Source: Roseiarcus sp963748545
GTDB taxonomy: Bacteria; Pseudomonadota; Alphaproteobacteria; Rhizobiales; Beijerinckiaceae
Length of the DNA: 64,000 nucleotides
Assembly (NCBI GenBank): GCA_963748545.1
Contig: CAVVJO010000029.1
Span: 5,666-69,665, forward strand
Direction: 5' to 3'
The notes beneath the pieces are model-generated. The model had not been told where the DNA came from and searched no databases. It saw only the letters and a program-made list of their open reading frames with translations. This document shows positions 29,143 to 38,322 of the stretch, one piece after another (the stretch's first letter is position 1; every line of letters begins with the position of its first letter). The translations under genes were made by a program, and so were the position numbers.

Positions 29143-29877
29143 ATGACAATTCGCGCGTTGGTATTCGATGCATACGGTACGCTTTATGACGTGCAATCGG
29201 TGCGCGGGCTTGCGACTGAACTCTGCGGCGACAAAGGCGATTTCATTACTCAAACGTGGCGATTGAAGCAACTCGAATACACTTGGTTGCGCGGCCTAAT
29301 GCGGGCGTATGAGGATTTCTCCGTTGTAACCCGCGCCTCGCTCGAGTTCGCCTTGGACAGCGCAGGCGTGACGCTGACAACGGCGCTATGTGAGAAGTTG
29401 ATGGCGAAATATCTCGATCTTGACTTGTATCCGGAAGTCCGGCGGGCGCTGACGGCGCTTTCCACGTATAAACTCGCGATACTGTCGAATGGCAGCCCGA
29501 ACATGCTCGCGGCACTCGTGAAGGGATCGGGAGTTGCTTCTCTCTTTGCGGACGTGATCAGCGTCGACAGGGCGAAGACCTTTAAGCCCGATCCGAGGTG
29601 CTATGACCTCGCGGCGCCGGCCCTCGGTGTCGAGAAGCATGAGGTGTTGTTCGTTTCATCAAACAGCTTTGATGTCGCGGGCGCGAAGCAATTCGGCCTT
29701 AAGGTCGCCTGGATCGATCGTGTTGGTCCTGCGGCTCCGCCAATGGACTCCGATGTCGGCCCGGCGGAATTTTACCGATTGCTGCGCGGTGGTCCCGAAC
29801 GGCTCGGGCAGGAGCCGGATTTTCGGCTGGGTTCCCTCACCGATTTGCAGGGAGTCTTATCCGACTTGGCGAAATGA
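29143..29877 (+). CDS. Haloacid dehalogenase type II (HAD superfamily)
   Basis: Relatives hydrolyse L-2-haloacids to D-2-hydroxyacids. The 244 residues carry the nucleophile motif FDAYGTLYD (D9), an Arg-containing WRLKQLEYTW near 40, motif II LSNGSP near 117, the motif III Lys in KTFKPDPRCY near 150, and FVSSNSFDVAGAKQFG (motif IV region) near 170. These match the haloacid subgroup rather than general phosphatases. Start ATG follows GGAG. It lies between the GST remnant and the DJ-1 gene; a role in the island's pathway is inference. Confidence 0.87.
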   Translation: MTIRALVFDAYGTLYDVQSVRGLATELCGDKGDFITQTWRLKQLEYTWLRGLMRAYEDFSVVTRASLEFALDSAGVTLTTALCEKLMAKYLDLDLYPEVRRALTALSTYKLAILSNGSPNMLAALVKGSGVASLFADVISVDRAKTFKPDPRCYDLAAPALGVEKHEVLFVSSNSFDVAGAKQFGLKVAWIDRVGPAAPPMDSDVGPAEFYRLLRGGPERLGQEPDFRLGSLTDLQGVLSDLAK

Positions 29878-29906
29878 TCCGGGTCAATCCCACGGTGTGT
29901 TTAGGC

Positions 29907-29953
29907 TTGACGGCGGGGTGGCGTCACAATATTAATTCATCAGTCGTCTGATG
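29907..29953 (+). promoter_or_regulatory. Sigma70-type promoter with overlapping operator (copy 3) for the DJ-1/PfpI gene
   Basis: TTGACG (29907-29912), 17 bp, TATTAA (29930-29935), then the perfect palindrome CATCAGTCGTCTGATG (29938-29953). The arrangement copies that at 22936-22985, with the operator a few bases nearer the -10. The ORF starts 36 bp further on. Confidence 0.65.
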
Positions 29954-29989
29954 ACAGGTTCATTTGTCGACCGACAAAGGGAGTGAGCG

Positions 29990-30578
29990 ATGCCAAAAGT
30001 CTTGATTCTCACCGGCGATGCCGCCGAAGCGCTTGAGGTGATATATCCCCATCAACGTCTCACAGAGGAGGGCTATGAGGCGGTTGTGGCCGCTTTGTCC
30101 GCAAAGTCGTTGCAATTGGTGGTCCACGAAATGGTTCCCGGCAATGACACTTTCGTCGAAAAACCGGGCTATCATTGGCCGGCCGACGTAGCGTTTTCCG
30201 ATGTCAATCCATCGGACTACGCCGCGATAATTATCCCGGGGGGGCGTGCTCCCGAGTATATCCGTAACAATCCTGACTTCATCAAGAATCGTTCAACATT
30301 TTTTCAAAGAGAACTTGCCGGTGGCGCACTTGTGCCACGCCTCCATAGCGCTGGCCACGGCGGGAGTTCTGAAGGGGCGTCGTATCGCCGCGTTCCCTGA
30401 ACTGAAATCCGATGTCGAGGCGGCGGGCGCCGAATTCGTGAACGCTGAGGTTGTCGTAGACGGACCGATGGTATCGGCTCGCGCGTATCCGGACCACCCT
30501 GCCTGGATGCGAGAATTCATGCGGGTGCTTCGCAAGCGGTCGCCGGTTTCAGTGCCGATCGCAACGGCAGCGGAATAG
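29990..30578 (+). CDS. DJ-1/PfpI family protein (one-base frameshift)
   Basis: Glutamine-amidotransferase-like fold; members include glyoxalase/deglycase, chaperone, protease and isocyanide hydratase activities. ATG at 29990 (MPKVLILTGDAAEALEVIYP) after GGGAGTGAG. Visible are IIIPGGRAPEYIRNN near residue 83 and, after correction, the nucleophile elbow AHLCHASIALATAGVLKGRR with its Cys. Removing one A at 30287-30288 joins the halves (FIK-IVQHFFKENLPV); corrected length is about 195 residues. The specific activity cannot be stated. Confidence 0.84.
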
Positions 30579-30769
30579 AAAGGGATATTCCGGCGCCCCC
30601 GACCCTTGGGCGGTCGGAGGGCGCCAAGAATTTGAATTCGCGCAGCTCTTGTTGTAATCGTCAGGGTCGGCTTATTGACGTCAAGCAATTCGGTATCTCC
30701 GGCCGTTTTGTGATGATTGTTTGAATGCCCCCCGTTTTATAGAAGCGGGGCTGACGATAGGCGGTTGCG

Positions 30770-31561
30770 ATGAATCAGATTGACGAACGCTTGGAGCCGC
30801 GGCGGAGTTTCCGTCCGGTGAGGCGCGCGCAACTTGTCGACGAAGTCATCGAGCAGTTGCGGCTACGAATCAGTTCGGGTGACCTCAAGGTGGGCGACAG
30901 GTTGCCTGCGGAAACTGTCCTGGTCTCAGAACTTGGCGTCGGTCGAACAACCCTTAGGGAAGCAGTCCGGGTTCTCGAGCACGCCGGTCTTTTCGAAGTT
31001 CGTCAGGGTTCGGGCACCTACCTCCGGTCCAGCACCGACGCCAAAGCGTTAGCTCCCCGATTGCGTCACGCCCGCGTTCTCGATGTTCTCGATGTTCGAC
31101 GTGCGCTGGAGATCGAGATGACACGGATGGCGGCGGCCTACCGGACAGATGCTGCTCTGGTCGCGCTGAGGGACTCGTTGGAACGTATGCGGCGTGGCAT
31201 GGAATTAGGCGACGAACGCATGTTTATCGATGCAGAGATGGAAATATACCGTGTTATCGCCGCTGGCACACAAAACGCGATCATGATCGAGATCTATGGG
31301 CTGTTCTCTGAGGCGCTGCGTCTTGCTCTTGCTCAGATCATCGCCATTCCTGGTGTTATGTTCGATTGCTTGGCCCGTCACGAGCAGCTGTTCAAGGCGA
31401 TTGAGGCTCGGGACGTGGATAGAGCCGAAGCCGTCGCAAAGGCCCATTTAGGCCGCGTTACGCGGCTGGTCCAAGAGGTCTTGGGCGATGCGCGCGTCAA
31501 CGAAGCAGGCAAAAAGGACGCTCAAGCCGTCCAGCCGAACTCGGGCCTCCTCGAGGAATAG
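30770..31561 (+). CDS. FadR-subfamily GntR transcriptional regulator
   Basis: 263 residues. The winged helix (about 25-85) has LRISSGDLKVGDRLPAE, ELGVGRTTLREAVRVLEHAG and RQGSGTYL; the C-terminal FCD domain has the metal-binding pattern with RRALEIEMTRMAA and a late HEQLFKAIEARD and AHLGRVTRLV. FadR-type regulators usually repress catabolic genes and respond to a carboxylate. It lies beside the DJ-1 gene and is the likely reader of the CATCAG-N4-CTGATG sites in this island. Confidence 0.9.
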   Translation: MNQIDERLEPRRSFRPVRRAQLVDEVIEQLRLRISSGDLKVGDRLPAETVLVSELGVGRTTLREAVRVLEHAGLFEVRQGSGTYLRSSTDAKALAPRLRHARVLDVLDVRRALEIEMTRMAAAYRTDAALVALRDSLERMRRGMELGDERMFIDAEMEIYRVIAAGTQNAIMIEIYGLFSEALRLALAQIIAIPGVMFDCLARHEQLFKAIEARDVDRAEAVAKAHLGRVTRLVQEVLGDARVNEAGKKDAQAVQPNSGLLEE

Positions 31562-31999
31562 CTTTTAGGCGCCCTCCTACAGTCGTCGGCTCCGAGGCGG
31601 GCTCCAGATAGACCCTTATTGGAGGACCTTGGACGGCAGCTCAATCGGCGGCAATCCCACGTCGCCGTTCTTTGCGTCTCAGCCGCCTAGGTTCGTATCT
31701 CGGTTCCGTCGTCGTGCCGACGGGCTGGGGTCGCCGTTGGATTGACAATCACAAGAAACGCGCCTAGTCGTAAGACGTCTGCTGAATTAATGAGATCGTG
31801 CTATCTGGGGAGACATTTGTCAGTTGCTGACAAGGGCCGACAGCCGTGTGCGCGCGGAACGTGGCGAAGACCACCCGTCCAAAAGAGATGCTGACGCGCC
31901 AAAAAAAGTTACGCTCTCTTCCCGTCCAATTACCGGTGCAAGCGCAACGCCCTTAACCTGCTGAGATTCCCTAGTGACAAGCAAGGAATGACTTGAACA
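31562..31999. other. Intergenic stretch with a diverged operator-like site
   Basis: No supported gene. TTGACA occurs at 31742-31747, and CGTAAGACGTCTGCTG (31769-31784) matches the island palindrome at 12 of 16 positions with its right half nearly intact. The GST gene starts 215 bp later, so this may be the promoter of a long-leader GST transcript. Confidence 0.4.
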
Positions 32000-32704
32000 A
32001 TGATTGATTTGTACTATTGGCCCACGCCGAACGGTCATAAGATAACATTATTCCTTGAGGAATGTGGTCTCGATTATCGTATAATTCCCGTAGATATAAG
32101 TGCCGGGGACCAGTTCAAAGTGCCGTTCCTGCAGATATCTCCGAACAATCGTATGCCAGCTATTGTTGATAACAGCCCAGCTGACGGCAGAAAGCCGATC
32201 AGCGTGTTCGAATCTGGCGCTATCCTCTTATACCTTGCGGAAAAAACAGGGTTGTTTCTGCCTATTGATCTTCGAAGCCGCAAAACCGTTATGGAATGGT
32301 TGTTCTGGCAGGTTGGAGGTCTCGGACCCATGGCAGGGCAGAATCATCATTTCGGCGTTTACGCCCCTCAAAGAATTCCCTATGCGGTTGACCGATACGT
32401 GAAGGAGACAAACCGTCTTTATGGGGTACTGGATCGAAGGCTCAGTGGTGTGCCGTTTATCGCGGGGTCGAGCTACACCATCGCCGATATGGCCATTTAC
32501 CCTTGGATCGTTCCGTGGAAACGCCAGCAACAAGTATTGTCAGAGTTCCCCAATCTTGAACGTTGGTTCGAGTCAATTCGCCAACGATCCGCGACTGTAC
32601 GCGCTTATGCTAAGGGCGAACCCTACGAGAGCAGGCCTGCCGTCACTGAGGAAGGCAAGAAAATCCTGTTCGGTCAAACGGCCGCGCGGACGATCCTAAC
32701 CTGA
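32000..32704 (+). CDS. Glutathione S-transferase family protein (YfcG/Ure2p-like)
   Basis: 234 residues. The N-terminal thioredoxin-like domain starts MIDLYYWPTPNGHKITLFLE with the TPN-HKI signature of the Nu-class/YfcG group, NNRMPAIVD (cis-Pro) and FESGAILLYLAEKTG; the C-terminal helical domain has WLFWQVGGLGPMAGQNHHF and FIAGSSYTIADMAIYPW. These proteins often act as disulfide-bond or glutathione-conjugate reductases. It closes the catabolic island and faces the idh gene. Confidence 0.88.
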   Translation: MIDLYYWPTPNGHKITLFLEECGLDYRIIPVDISAGDQFKVPFLQISPNNRMPAIVDNSPADGRKPISVFESGAILLYLAEKTGLFLPIDLRSRKTVMEWLFWQVGGLGPMAGQNHHFGVYAPQRIPYAVDRYVKETNRLYGVLDRRLSGVPFIAGSSYTIADMAIYPWIVPWKRQQQVLSEFPNLERWFESIRQRSATVRAYAKGEPYESRPAVTEEGKKILFGQTAARTILT

Positions 32705-32753
32705 AGCATCACGCTTCGATCGCGCACGTGTCGGCGCAAATACTTTCCAGCCT

Positions 32754-32781
32754 CCAAAGCTTACTGCTCTGGAAGCTTTGG
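32754..32781. terminator. Inverted repeat between converging GST and idh
   Basis: CCAAAGCTT and AAGCTTTGG are exact complements around a 10-nt loop, in the gap between the stop of the plus-strand GST (32704) and the stop of the minus-strand idh (32890). Placement suggests a bidirectional terminator; there is no long T run. Confidence 0.45.
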
Positions 32782-32889
32782 TCTAGCATGAGAGTCACGA
32801 TCTAGAGACGGGTGCGGCGTCGAGCGCTCCACCGCCCGTGCGATCGCCGCGACGACCTCCTGGGTGGCAGGCGGGGAGCCGCAACGGCG

Positions 32890-35112
32890 TCAGAGAGCGG
32901 CTATCGCGGCGTTTAATGTGTCGCTCGGCCGCATCGCAGCCGACGTTTTGGCGGCGTCAGGAACGTAATAGCCGCCCATATCGACCGGCTTTCCTTGCGC
33001 GCCGATTAGCTCGGCGTTGATCTTGGCCTCGTTCTTGGCCAGCGCCTCGGCGAGCGGCGCGAAGCGAGCTCTAAGTTCCTTGTCCCTGGTCTGCGCCGCT
33101 AGCGCTTGGGCCCAGTACAACGCCAAATAAAAGTGGCTGCCGCGGTTATCGATTTCGCCGACCTTCCGGGCCGGTGAACGATTAAACTCAAGGATCTTGC
33201 CATTGGCCTCATCGAGGGTTTCAGCGAGCACCTGCGCCTTTGCGTTCTTGTAGGTTTGAGCCATATGCTCGAGCGACACCCCGAGGGCGAGGAACTCGCC
33301 GAGTGAATCCCAGCGCAGGTATCCCTCTTCCTGGAACTGTTGCACGTGCTTGGGCGCTGAACCGCCTGCTCCGGTCTCAAACAAGCCGCCGCCCGCCATG
33401 AGCGGAACGATCGATAACATCTTGGCAGACGTGCCGAGTTCCATGATCGGGAACAAGTCGGTGAGATAGTCACGCAGCACGTTGCCGGTGACGGAGATCG
33501 TGTCGAGGCCCTTGCGAATGCGGTCGAGGGATCGATTCATCGCCTCGACTGGCGGCAGAATACGGATGTCGAGACCGGCGGTATCGTGATCCTTCAGGTA
33601 TTTCTCGACCTTAGCGATCATCTGGGCATCGTGGGCGCGGTCGGCGTCAAGCCAAAAGATCGCCGGAGTATTGGAGAGGCGCGCGCGCCGCACCGCGAGC
33701 TTGACCCAATCTTGAATCGGCGCGTCCTTGACCTCGCACATGCGAAAGATGTCGCCAGTCTCGACCGGACGTTCGAGGAGCACCGCGCCATTTTCGGCCA
33801 GGACACGAACAGTTCCGCTGGCGGAGATCTGGAACGTCTTGTCGTGCGACCCGTATTCCTCCGCTTTCTGGGCCATCAGACCGACGTTCGGCACCGACCC
33901 CATTGTCTTGGGATCGAAGGCGCCGTGTGCCTTACAGTCCTCTATGACCGCCTGGTACATCGTCGCATAGCAGCGATCAGGGATCACCGCCTTGACGTCG
34001 TGCAGCTTGCCATCGGCTCCCCACATTCGGCCCGACTCGCGGATCATCGCAGGCATCGAGGCGTCAACGATTACGTCGCTCGTTACGTGCAGGTTGGTGA
34101 TGCCCTTGTCGGAATTCACCATGGCGAGACCCGGTCGGTTCGCATAGACCGCCGCGATGTCCGCCTCAATGGAGGCCCTTTCGGCCTCCGGCAGCTTCTC
34201 GATCTTCGCAAGGAGGTCGCCGAAGCCGTTGTTGAGATTGACGCCGAGCATCGCCAGCGTCGCGGCGTGCTTCTCAAGCGCGTTGGCGAAGAAGACGGAA
34301 ACGGCGTGGCCGAACATGATGGGATCGGAGATCTTCATCATGGTCGCCTTTAGATGCAGCGAGAAAAGTACGCCCTGTTCCTTGGCGGCCTCAATCTGAG
34401 CGGCGAAGAACCTGCGCAGAGCTTCGCGGCTCATCACGGCGGCATCGATGACCTCTCCGGCCTGGAGCGCGACCTTGTCCTTCAGCACTGAGACCGCGCC
34501 ATCGACTCCGGTGAGCTCGATGCGAGCATTCGTCGCGGCGGCGACGGTGGTCGAGACTTCCGAGCCGTAAAAGTCGCCAGCCGACATATGCGCTACATGC
34601 GACTTCGAGTCCGACTTCCACGCGCCCATCCGGTGCGGATGCTTGCGGGCAAATTTCTTGACGGCGCCTGCAGCGCGCCGGTCGGAATTGCCCTCGCGCA
34701 GGACTGGGTTGACGGCGCTGCCGAGCACCTTCCCGTAGCGCGCCTGAATCTCCTTTTCAGCTTCGGTCGCGGCCGCCTCAGGATAGTCCGGTAGGTCGTA
34801 GCCCTTGGCCTGCAACTCCTTGATCGCGGCCTTGAGCTGCGGGATTGACGCCGAGATGTTCGGCAGCTTTATGATATTCGCCTCGGGCCTCGTCGCGAGC
34901 GCGCCGAGCTCGGCGAGCTCATCATCGCGCCTCTGCGCATCCGTCAATCTCTCGGGGAAGCTCGCGACGATGCGGCCGGCCAGCGAGATATCCTTCAACT
35001 CTACGGCCACTCCCGCCGCGCCCACGAAGGCCTTGACGATAGGCAAAAGGGAATAGGTCGCAAGCGCTGGGGCTTCGTCAACTTTTGTCCAAGCGACAAT
35101 GAGATCTGACAT
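32890..35112 (-). CDS. idh: NADP-dependent isocitrate dehydrogenase, monomeric type
   Basis: TCA-cycle enzyme that makes 2-oxoglutarate and NADPH. The 740-residue length and sequence are those of the monomeric (IDH-II) class: IVAWTKVDEAPALATYSLLP at the N-terminus, GNSDRRAAGAVKKFARKHPH near residue 132 and STTVAAATNARIEL near 190. It is unrelated in fold to the common dimeric Icd. It is preceded on the same strand by a COQ10/RatA-like gene with about 70 bp between. Confidence 0.95.
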   Translation of the reverse strand: MSDLIVAWTKVDEAPALATYSLLPIVKAFVGAAGVAVELKDISLAGRIVASFPERLTDAQRRDDELAELGALATRPEANIIKLPNISASIPQLKAAIKELQAKGYDLPDYPEAAATEAEKEIQARYGKVLGSAVNPVLREGNSDRRAAGAVKKFARKHPHRMGAWKSDSKSHVAHMSAGDFYGSEVSTTVAAATNARIELTGVDGAVSVLKDKVALQAGEVIDAAVMSREALRRFFAAQIEAAKEQGVLFSLHLKATMMKISDPIMFGHAVSVFFANALEKHAATLAMLGVNLNNGFGDLLAKIEKLPEAERASIEADIAAVYANRPGLAMVNSDKGITNLHVTSDVIVDASMPAMIRESGRMWGADGKLHDVKAVIPDRCYATMYQAVIEDCKAHGAFDPKTMGSVPNVGLMAQKAEEYGSHDKTFQISASGTVRVLAENGAVLLERPVETGDIFRMCEVKDAPIQDWVKLAVRRARLSNTPAIFWLDADRAHDAQMIAKVEKYLKDHDTAGLDIRILPPVEAMNRSLDRIRKGLDTISVTGNVLRDYLTDLFPIMELGTSAKMLSIVPLMAGGGLFETGAGGSAPKHVQQFQEEGYLRWDSLGEFLALGVSLEHMAQTYKNAKAQVLAETLDEANGKILEFNRSPARKVGEIDNRGSHFYLALYWAQALAAQTRDKELRARFAPLAEALAKNEAKINAELIGAQGKPVDMGGYYVPDAAKTSAAMRPSDTLNAAIAAL

Positions 35113-35182
35113 CTATCTTGTCCTCGTCGATTTCCAATTTCGTCGGTTTGCGCTCCACCCGAAGGAAGAATGCAACTCCGGG

Positions 35183-35671
35183 TCACGAAGCGTCCGGAGT
35201 TTGAGGCGGTTCGAAGAAGTGTGCGCGAGCGCGCTCGTTAGCGCGTATTTCGAAGGCTTGGGTAAGACCGGAAACCACCCGATCGAAGACCGGCGCGAAC
35301 AAAAACTCAAGGGCCGGATTTGAAAACTGGTAGCGCGTCGCAAAGACGATGCGCGATCCGCCGCTAGGCAAGTCCCGGAACGACCACGATGATTCGAAAT
35401 GCCTGAAGGGACCACTGAGGTTGACGATCGAGATAATGCCCGTCGCTCGATCAAGGCGGTCCCGGGTCGCGAACCGGGACCGGATCGAACCGTACCCAAC
35501 CTCCATATCGGCAATGAGGATTTCAACGCCGGATGGCTCGCTCCAGCGCTTGCGGATGCGAGCGGCCAGGCAGAACGGCGCGAATTCCGGATATCGCTCG
35601 AAGTCGGCGACCAATTCGAACATGTCCGCGGCCGCATGACGAACCGCCCGGGATTCATGAAAAGACGGCAT
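35183..35671 (-). CDS. COQ10/RatA-like START-domain protein
   Basis: 162 residues with the polyketide-cyclase/START fold: the N-terminal block HESRAVRHAAADMFELVADFERYPEF (given by its start), then GYGSIRSRFATRD and VNLSGPFRHFESSWSF, and the long C-terminal helix VFDRVVSGLTQAFEIRANERA. Bacterial relatives are called RatA, but the mitochondrial homologue COQ10 binds ubiquinone; a role in quinone handling fits a phototroph. The toxin label should not be taken literally. Confidence 0.86.
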   Translation of the reverse strand: MPSFHESRAVRHAAADMFELVADFERYPEFAPFCLAARIRKRWSEPSGVEILIADMEVGYGSIRSRFATRDRLDRATGIISIVNLSGPFRHFESSWSFRDLPSGGSRIVFATRYQFSNPALEFLFAPVFDRVVSGLTQAFEIRANERARAHFFEPPQTPDAS

Positions 35672-36139
35672 GAGGGGCGTCGCGGCCGCTCGCGGCGCAA
35701 GAGCGCATTGCAGGTCTGGCCTCCGCTGCCGACGCCGTTGAGCGTCCGGCTCCTATTTTGCCGACCGACCCCCCTTCGAGGCGCCCACGGCCCCGCGGCC
35801 AGGGCAATCGATCCAATACCTTCATTGCGTTACGCTCAAGGTCGGGTATCCCGCGGCTCGGCCTGCCGGCGTTAGCCGCATTTTTACCATAATCTCAACC
35901 GCTTCAGCGCCGCCGGAGGCGCTGTGCCGCAAGCCGGCCTCCGAAGGCAGTCGGCGGGCGTCAAAAGCCGCATCATCGCCTCGGCGGCGATGCAATCACA
36001 TTAACGCGAGTTCCCGGTTTTCCGCAACAAATTGCCGCTGCCATTCTGTCGCAGCGCACCGGCAACCCTGACGTCCTGTGCACCCGATCGGAGTCCTCAA
36101 TTGTCTCCGTGGCGAACAGCGGCCCGGATCGCCAACTGC
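35672..36139. other. Intergenic stretch with a hairpin
   Basis: No gene recognised. CATCGCC/GGCGATG (35974-35992) forms a 7-bp stem with a 5-nt loop downstream of the repeat-protein stop and could end the puc transcript; on the minus strand a TTTT follows about 10 nt later. A frame reading through here to 35973 is an artefact of the frameshift at 36371. Confidence 0.4.
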
Positions 36140-36869
36140 TTACAACAACAGCGGCAACCCCAGCGATGTCGGCGCGCCCTTGGCCGTCAGGAGCGGCAGG
36201 CCCAACGACGTCGGCGCCCCGTTCGTTGTAATGACCGGCAAGCCCAACGACGTCGGCGCTCCCTTGGCCGTCAAGGCCGGCAACCCCAAGACCGACGATG
36301 TCGGCGCCCCTTTGGCCGTCAAGACCGGCAAACCAAACAGCTTCGATAACAGTGCAGGCGAACTCGAAAACCATGCTGTATCGGAGCCAGGCTGACAGCA
36401 CTGCGCCGTCAGGTCGCAGAACCGAAGGCAAGCCCGAGACGGCGCCGAACGGCGTGGGGCTGGAGGACAGCACGGGCAATCGTAACGCGGAGGAAAGCGG
36501 CGTGGCCTCGTCATATTTGGCGTGCGGACCGGCCTTCGCCGGAACTCCAGACTCGACGGGCTTGTGCCGATCAAGAAGGACAGTCGCCTTGAATCCAGAG
36601 CCGAACGGCGCGTAGGCAGCGACCAAAACGCAGCCCTCCGCCACCTTTTTTGCGTACTCAACGGCATGGCCTTTGAGAATGTAGCCCTGTGCAATCCTGT
36701 CGACGATTTCGTCCGTCAGCGCCTGGTGATCGGACGGAGACGCGCCACTCGTCATCGGGGGCTGGACAACGAAGACCTCCTCTGGAGTAAAGCCGTGGGC
36801 CCTAAGATCTTCAACCGCTGCGTCGGCATCGGTCACGGTTGCGTACAAACGCACGATTGTCTGTGTCAT
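36140..36869 (-). CDS. Hypothetical protein with a stress-protein-like N-terminus and C-terminal 14-residue repeats (one-base frameshift)
   Basis: The first ~80 residues (MTQTIVRLYATVTDADAAVE, LRAHGFTPEEVFVVQ) resemble the small alpha/beta domain of general-stress 17M-like proteins. The tail is made of repeats of the kind LGLPLLTAKGAPTS, encoded by four near-identical DNA units at 36153-36326, plus earlier diverged units (LSSALRLPVLSSSP). The repeat frame is joined to the N-terminal frame only if one G of GG at 36371-36372 is removed, giving about 242 residues. It lies 63 bp after pucC and may belong to the puc transcript. The function is unknown. Confidence 0.6.
36153..36326 (-). repeat. Tandem 42-nt repeat (four units, last one 48 nt)
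   Basis: Units start at 36153, 36195, 36237 and 36279, each beginning GGCA(A/G)(C/G)CCCA on the plus strand and containing GACGTCGGCGC or a close variant. They encode the 14-residue repeat of the protein at 36140-36869 on the minus strand. Period in multiples of three and protein-level conservation argue for a coding repeat. Confidence 0.85.
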
Positions 36870-36932
36870 AGCGCCCTTCTAGAGTTTCGCCGGTCGTGGT
36901 GCGCTGGCGATGCCGTTGCTTCGTGAAATGGC

Positions 36933-38322
36933 TCACGCATAGGCGTGCGCCCGACGTATAAGCGGCGACATCAAAACCAGCGTCGCAGACAAGAGGACGA
37001 TTTCGATCGCGTAAACGATATCATAGGCGGTTGCGGCGCCGTAGGCAGTTTCGGACACGTAGCCCGCAACCGCATCGCGGATGACGCCGCCAAGCGCAAT
37101 CGCAAGGCCAGCCGCCGAGGCCTGCACCGCGCCCCAAGCGCCAAGAGCTAGGCCTGTCTGACCCTTCGGCGCAAGGTTCATAGTCGCTGTCAACGTCCCG
37201 TGTCCGAACAACCCTGCCCCGAACCCGATCAGAAGCGTGCCAAAGCCGAACAACCACTGCGACATCAATGGCGCAGACAGGATCACCAAGCAGAAAGCTG
37301 GAACGCCGACCAGCGCTCCGAAGCTCGCCATTCGAAAGGGGTCCGCGCCTCGGCTGAGAACGCGTGAAGCGAGCCAGAACCCAAACAATCCGCCGACCGC
37401 GAGCGCCGCCGTCAGCTTGGTCGTGTCGCCGACGGCAAGCCCCAAGACTTGTCCGCCGTACGGTTCGAGCAGCACGTCCTCCATGCTGAACGCCATCGTA
37501 CCGAGGCCGACGGCGGCGAGCCGGCGGATCACGCGCCCGCCCTGCGTGAAGCTGTCCCAGGAACTCGGAGAAACGAGGTTCCCGCTGCCGAACCACGACG
37601 TTGCGCGACTGTACCCGCGTCTCCTGCTTCCAGAGCGAAATCCCGTTCAAGACGATCGTCGCTACAGCAGCGCCCTGGATCACCTGCACGAGGCGCCCCG
37701 GCGTGAAATCGGCAAGGAACGCCCCGAACCCCAGGGCGCTGACGATCATGCCCAACAGCATCATGACGTACATCAGGCCGACGACTTTCGGCTGCGATTC
37801 GACGGGGGCCAAATCCGTCGCGAGCGCCAGTCCGACGGTCTGGACGGTGTGAAGCCCAGCGCCCACCAGAAGGAACGCCACAGCCGCGCCGAGATATCCG
37901 ATCCATATCGGGGCATGTACGGCTTCGCCCTGACGCGCGAGGACCAGGAGCGCGAAGGGCATGAGCGCGAGGCCGCCGAACTGGATCATGGTGCCACGGT
38001 ACATGAAGGGCACGCGCTTCCAGCCCAGGACGGATTTGTGCATGTCCGAGCGGAATCCGATCAAAGCGCGAAAGGGCGCGAAAAGCAGAGGAAGAGAAAT
38101 CATGACGCCGACGAGCGAGGCCGGCACGTTCAACTCGACAATCATAACCCTGTTCAACGTTCCGATCAGCAGAACGAGGGCCATTCCAACCGTGACTTGA
38201 AACAGGGAAAGCCGCAGGAGTCGCGACAGCGGCAGATCAGGGGTCGCTGCGTCCGCGAACGGGAGATAGCGAGGCCCGAGGGTCAGCCAGAAATTGACCA
38301 GTTTGCGGCTAAGGCGATTCAT
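36933..38322 (-). CDS. pucC: PucC, light-harvesting 2 assembly protein (BCH2/MFS family; one-base frameshift)
   Basis: PucC is a membrane protein needed for LH2 assembly, probably delivering bacteriochlorophyll. The N-terminus has GPRYLPFADAATPDLPLSRL and LLIGTLNRVMIVEL, then a dozen hydrophobic segments. Removing one C at 37560-37561 restores EFWDSFTQGGRVIRRLAAVG and the C-terminal half (MEDVLLEPYGGQVLGL to 36933), giving about 462 residues, the family length. Following pucBA on the same strand identifies it as pucC rather than lhaA, which is separate in this window. Confidence 0.9.

Noticed and set aside
35183..35671. Toxin of a toxin-antitoxin pair (RatA naming)
   Set aside because: No antitoxin partner is adjacent, and the fold matches COQ10-like ubiquinone-binding proteins; the toxin name is a database legacy.
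36153..36326. Tandem repeats considered as a CRISPR array
   Set aside because: Units are contiguous with no unique spacers, are multiples of three, and code for a protein repeat; no cas genes are nearby.
35973..36869. 298-residue reading of the repeat protein ending at 35973
   Set aside because: The second half abandons the 14-residue repeat pattern that continues in the neighbouring frame; a one-base correction at 36371 gives a coherent repeat protein ending at 36140.
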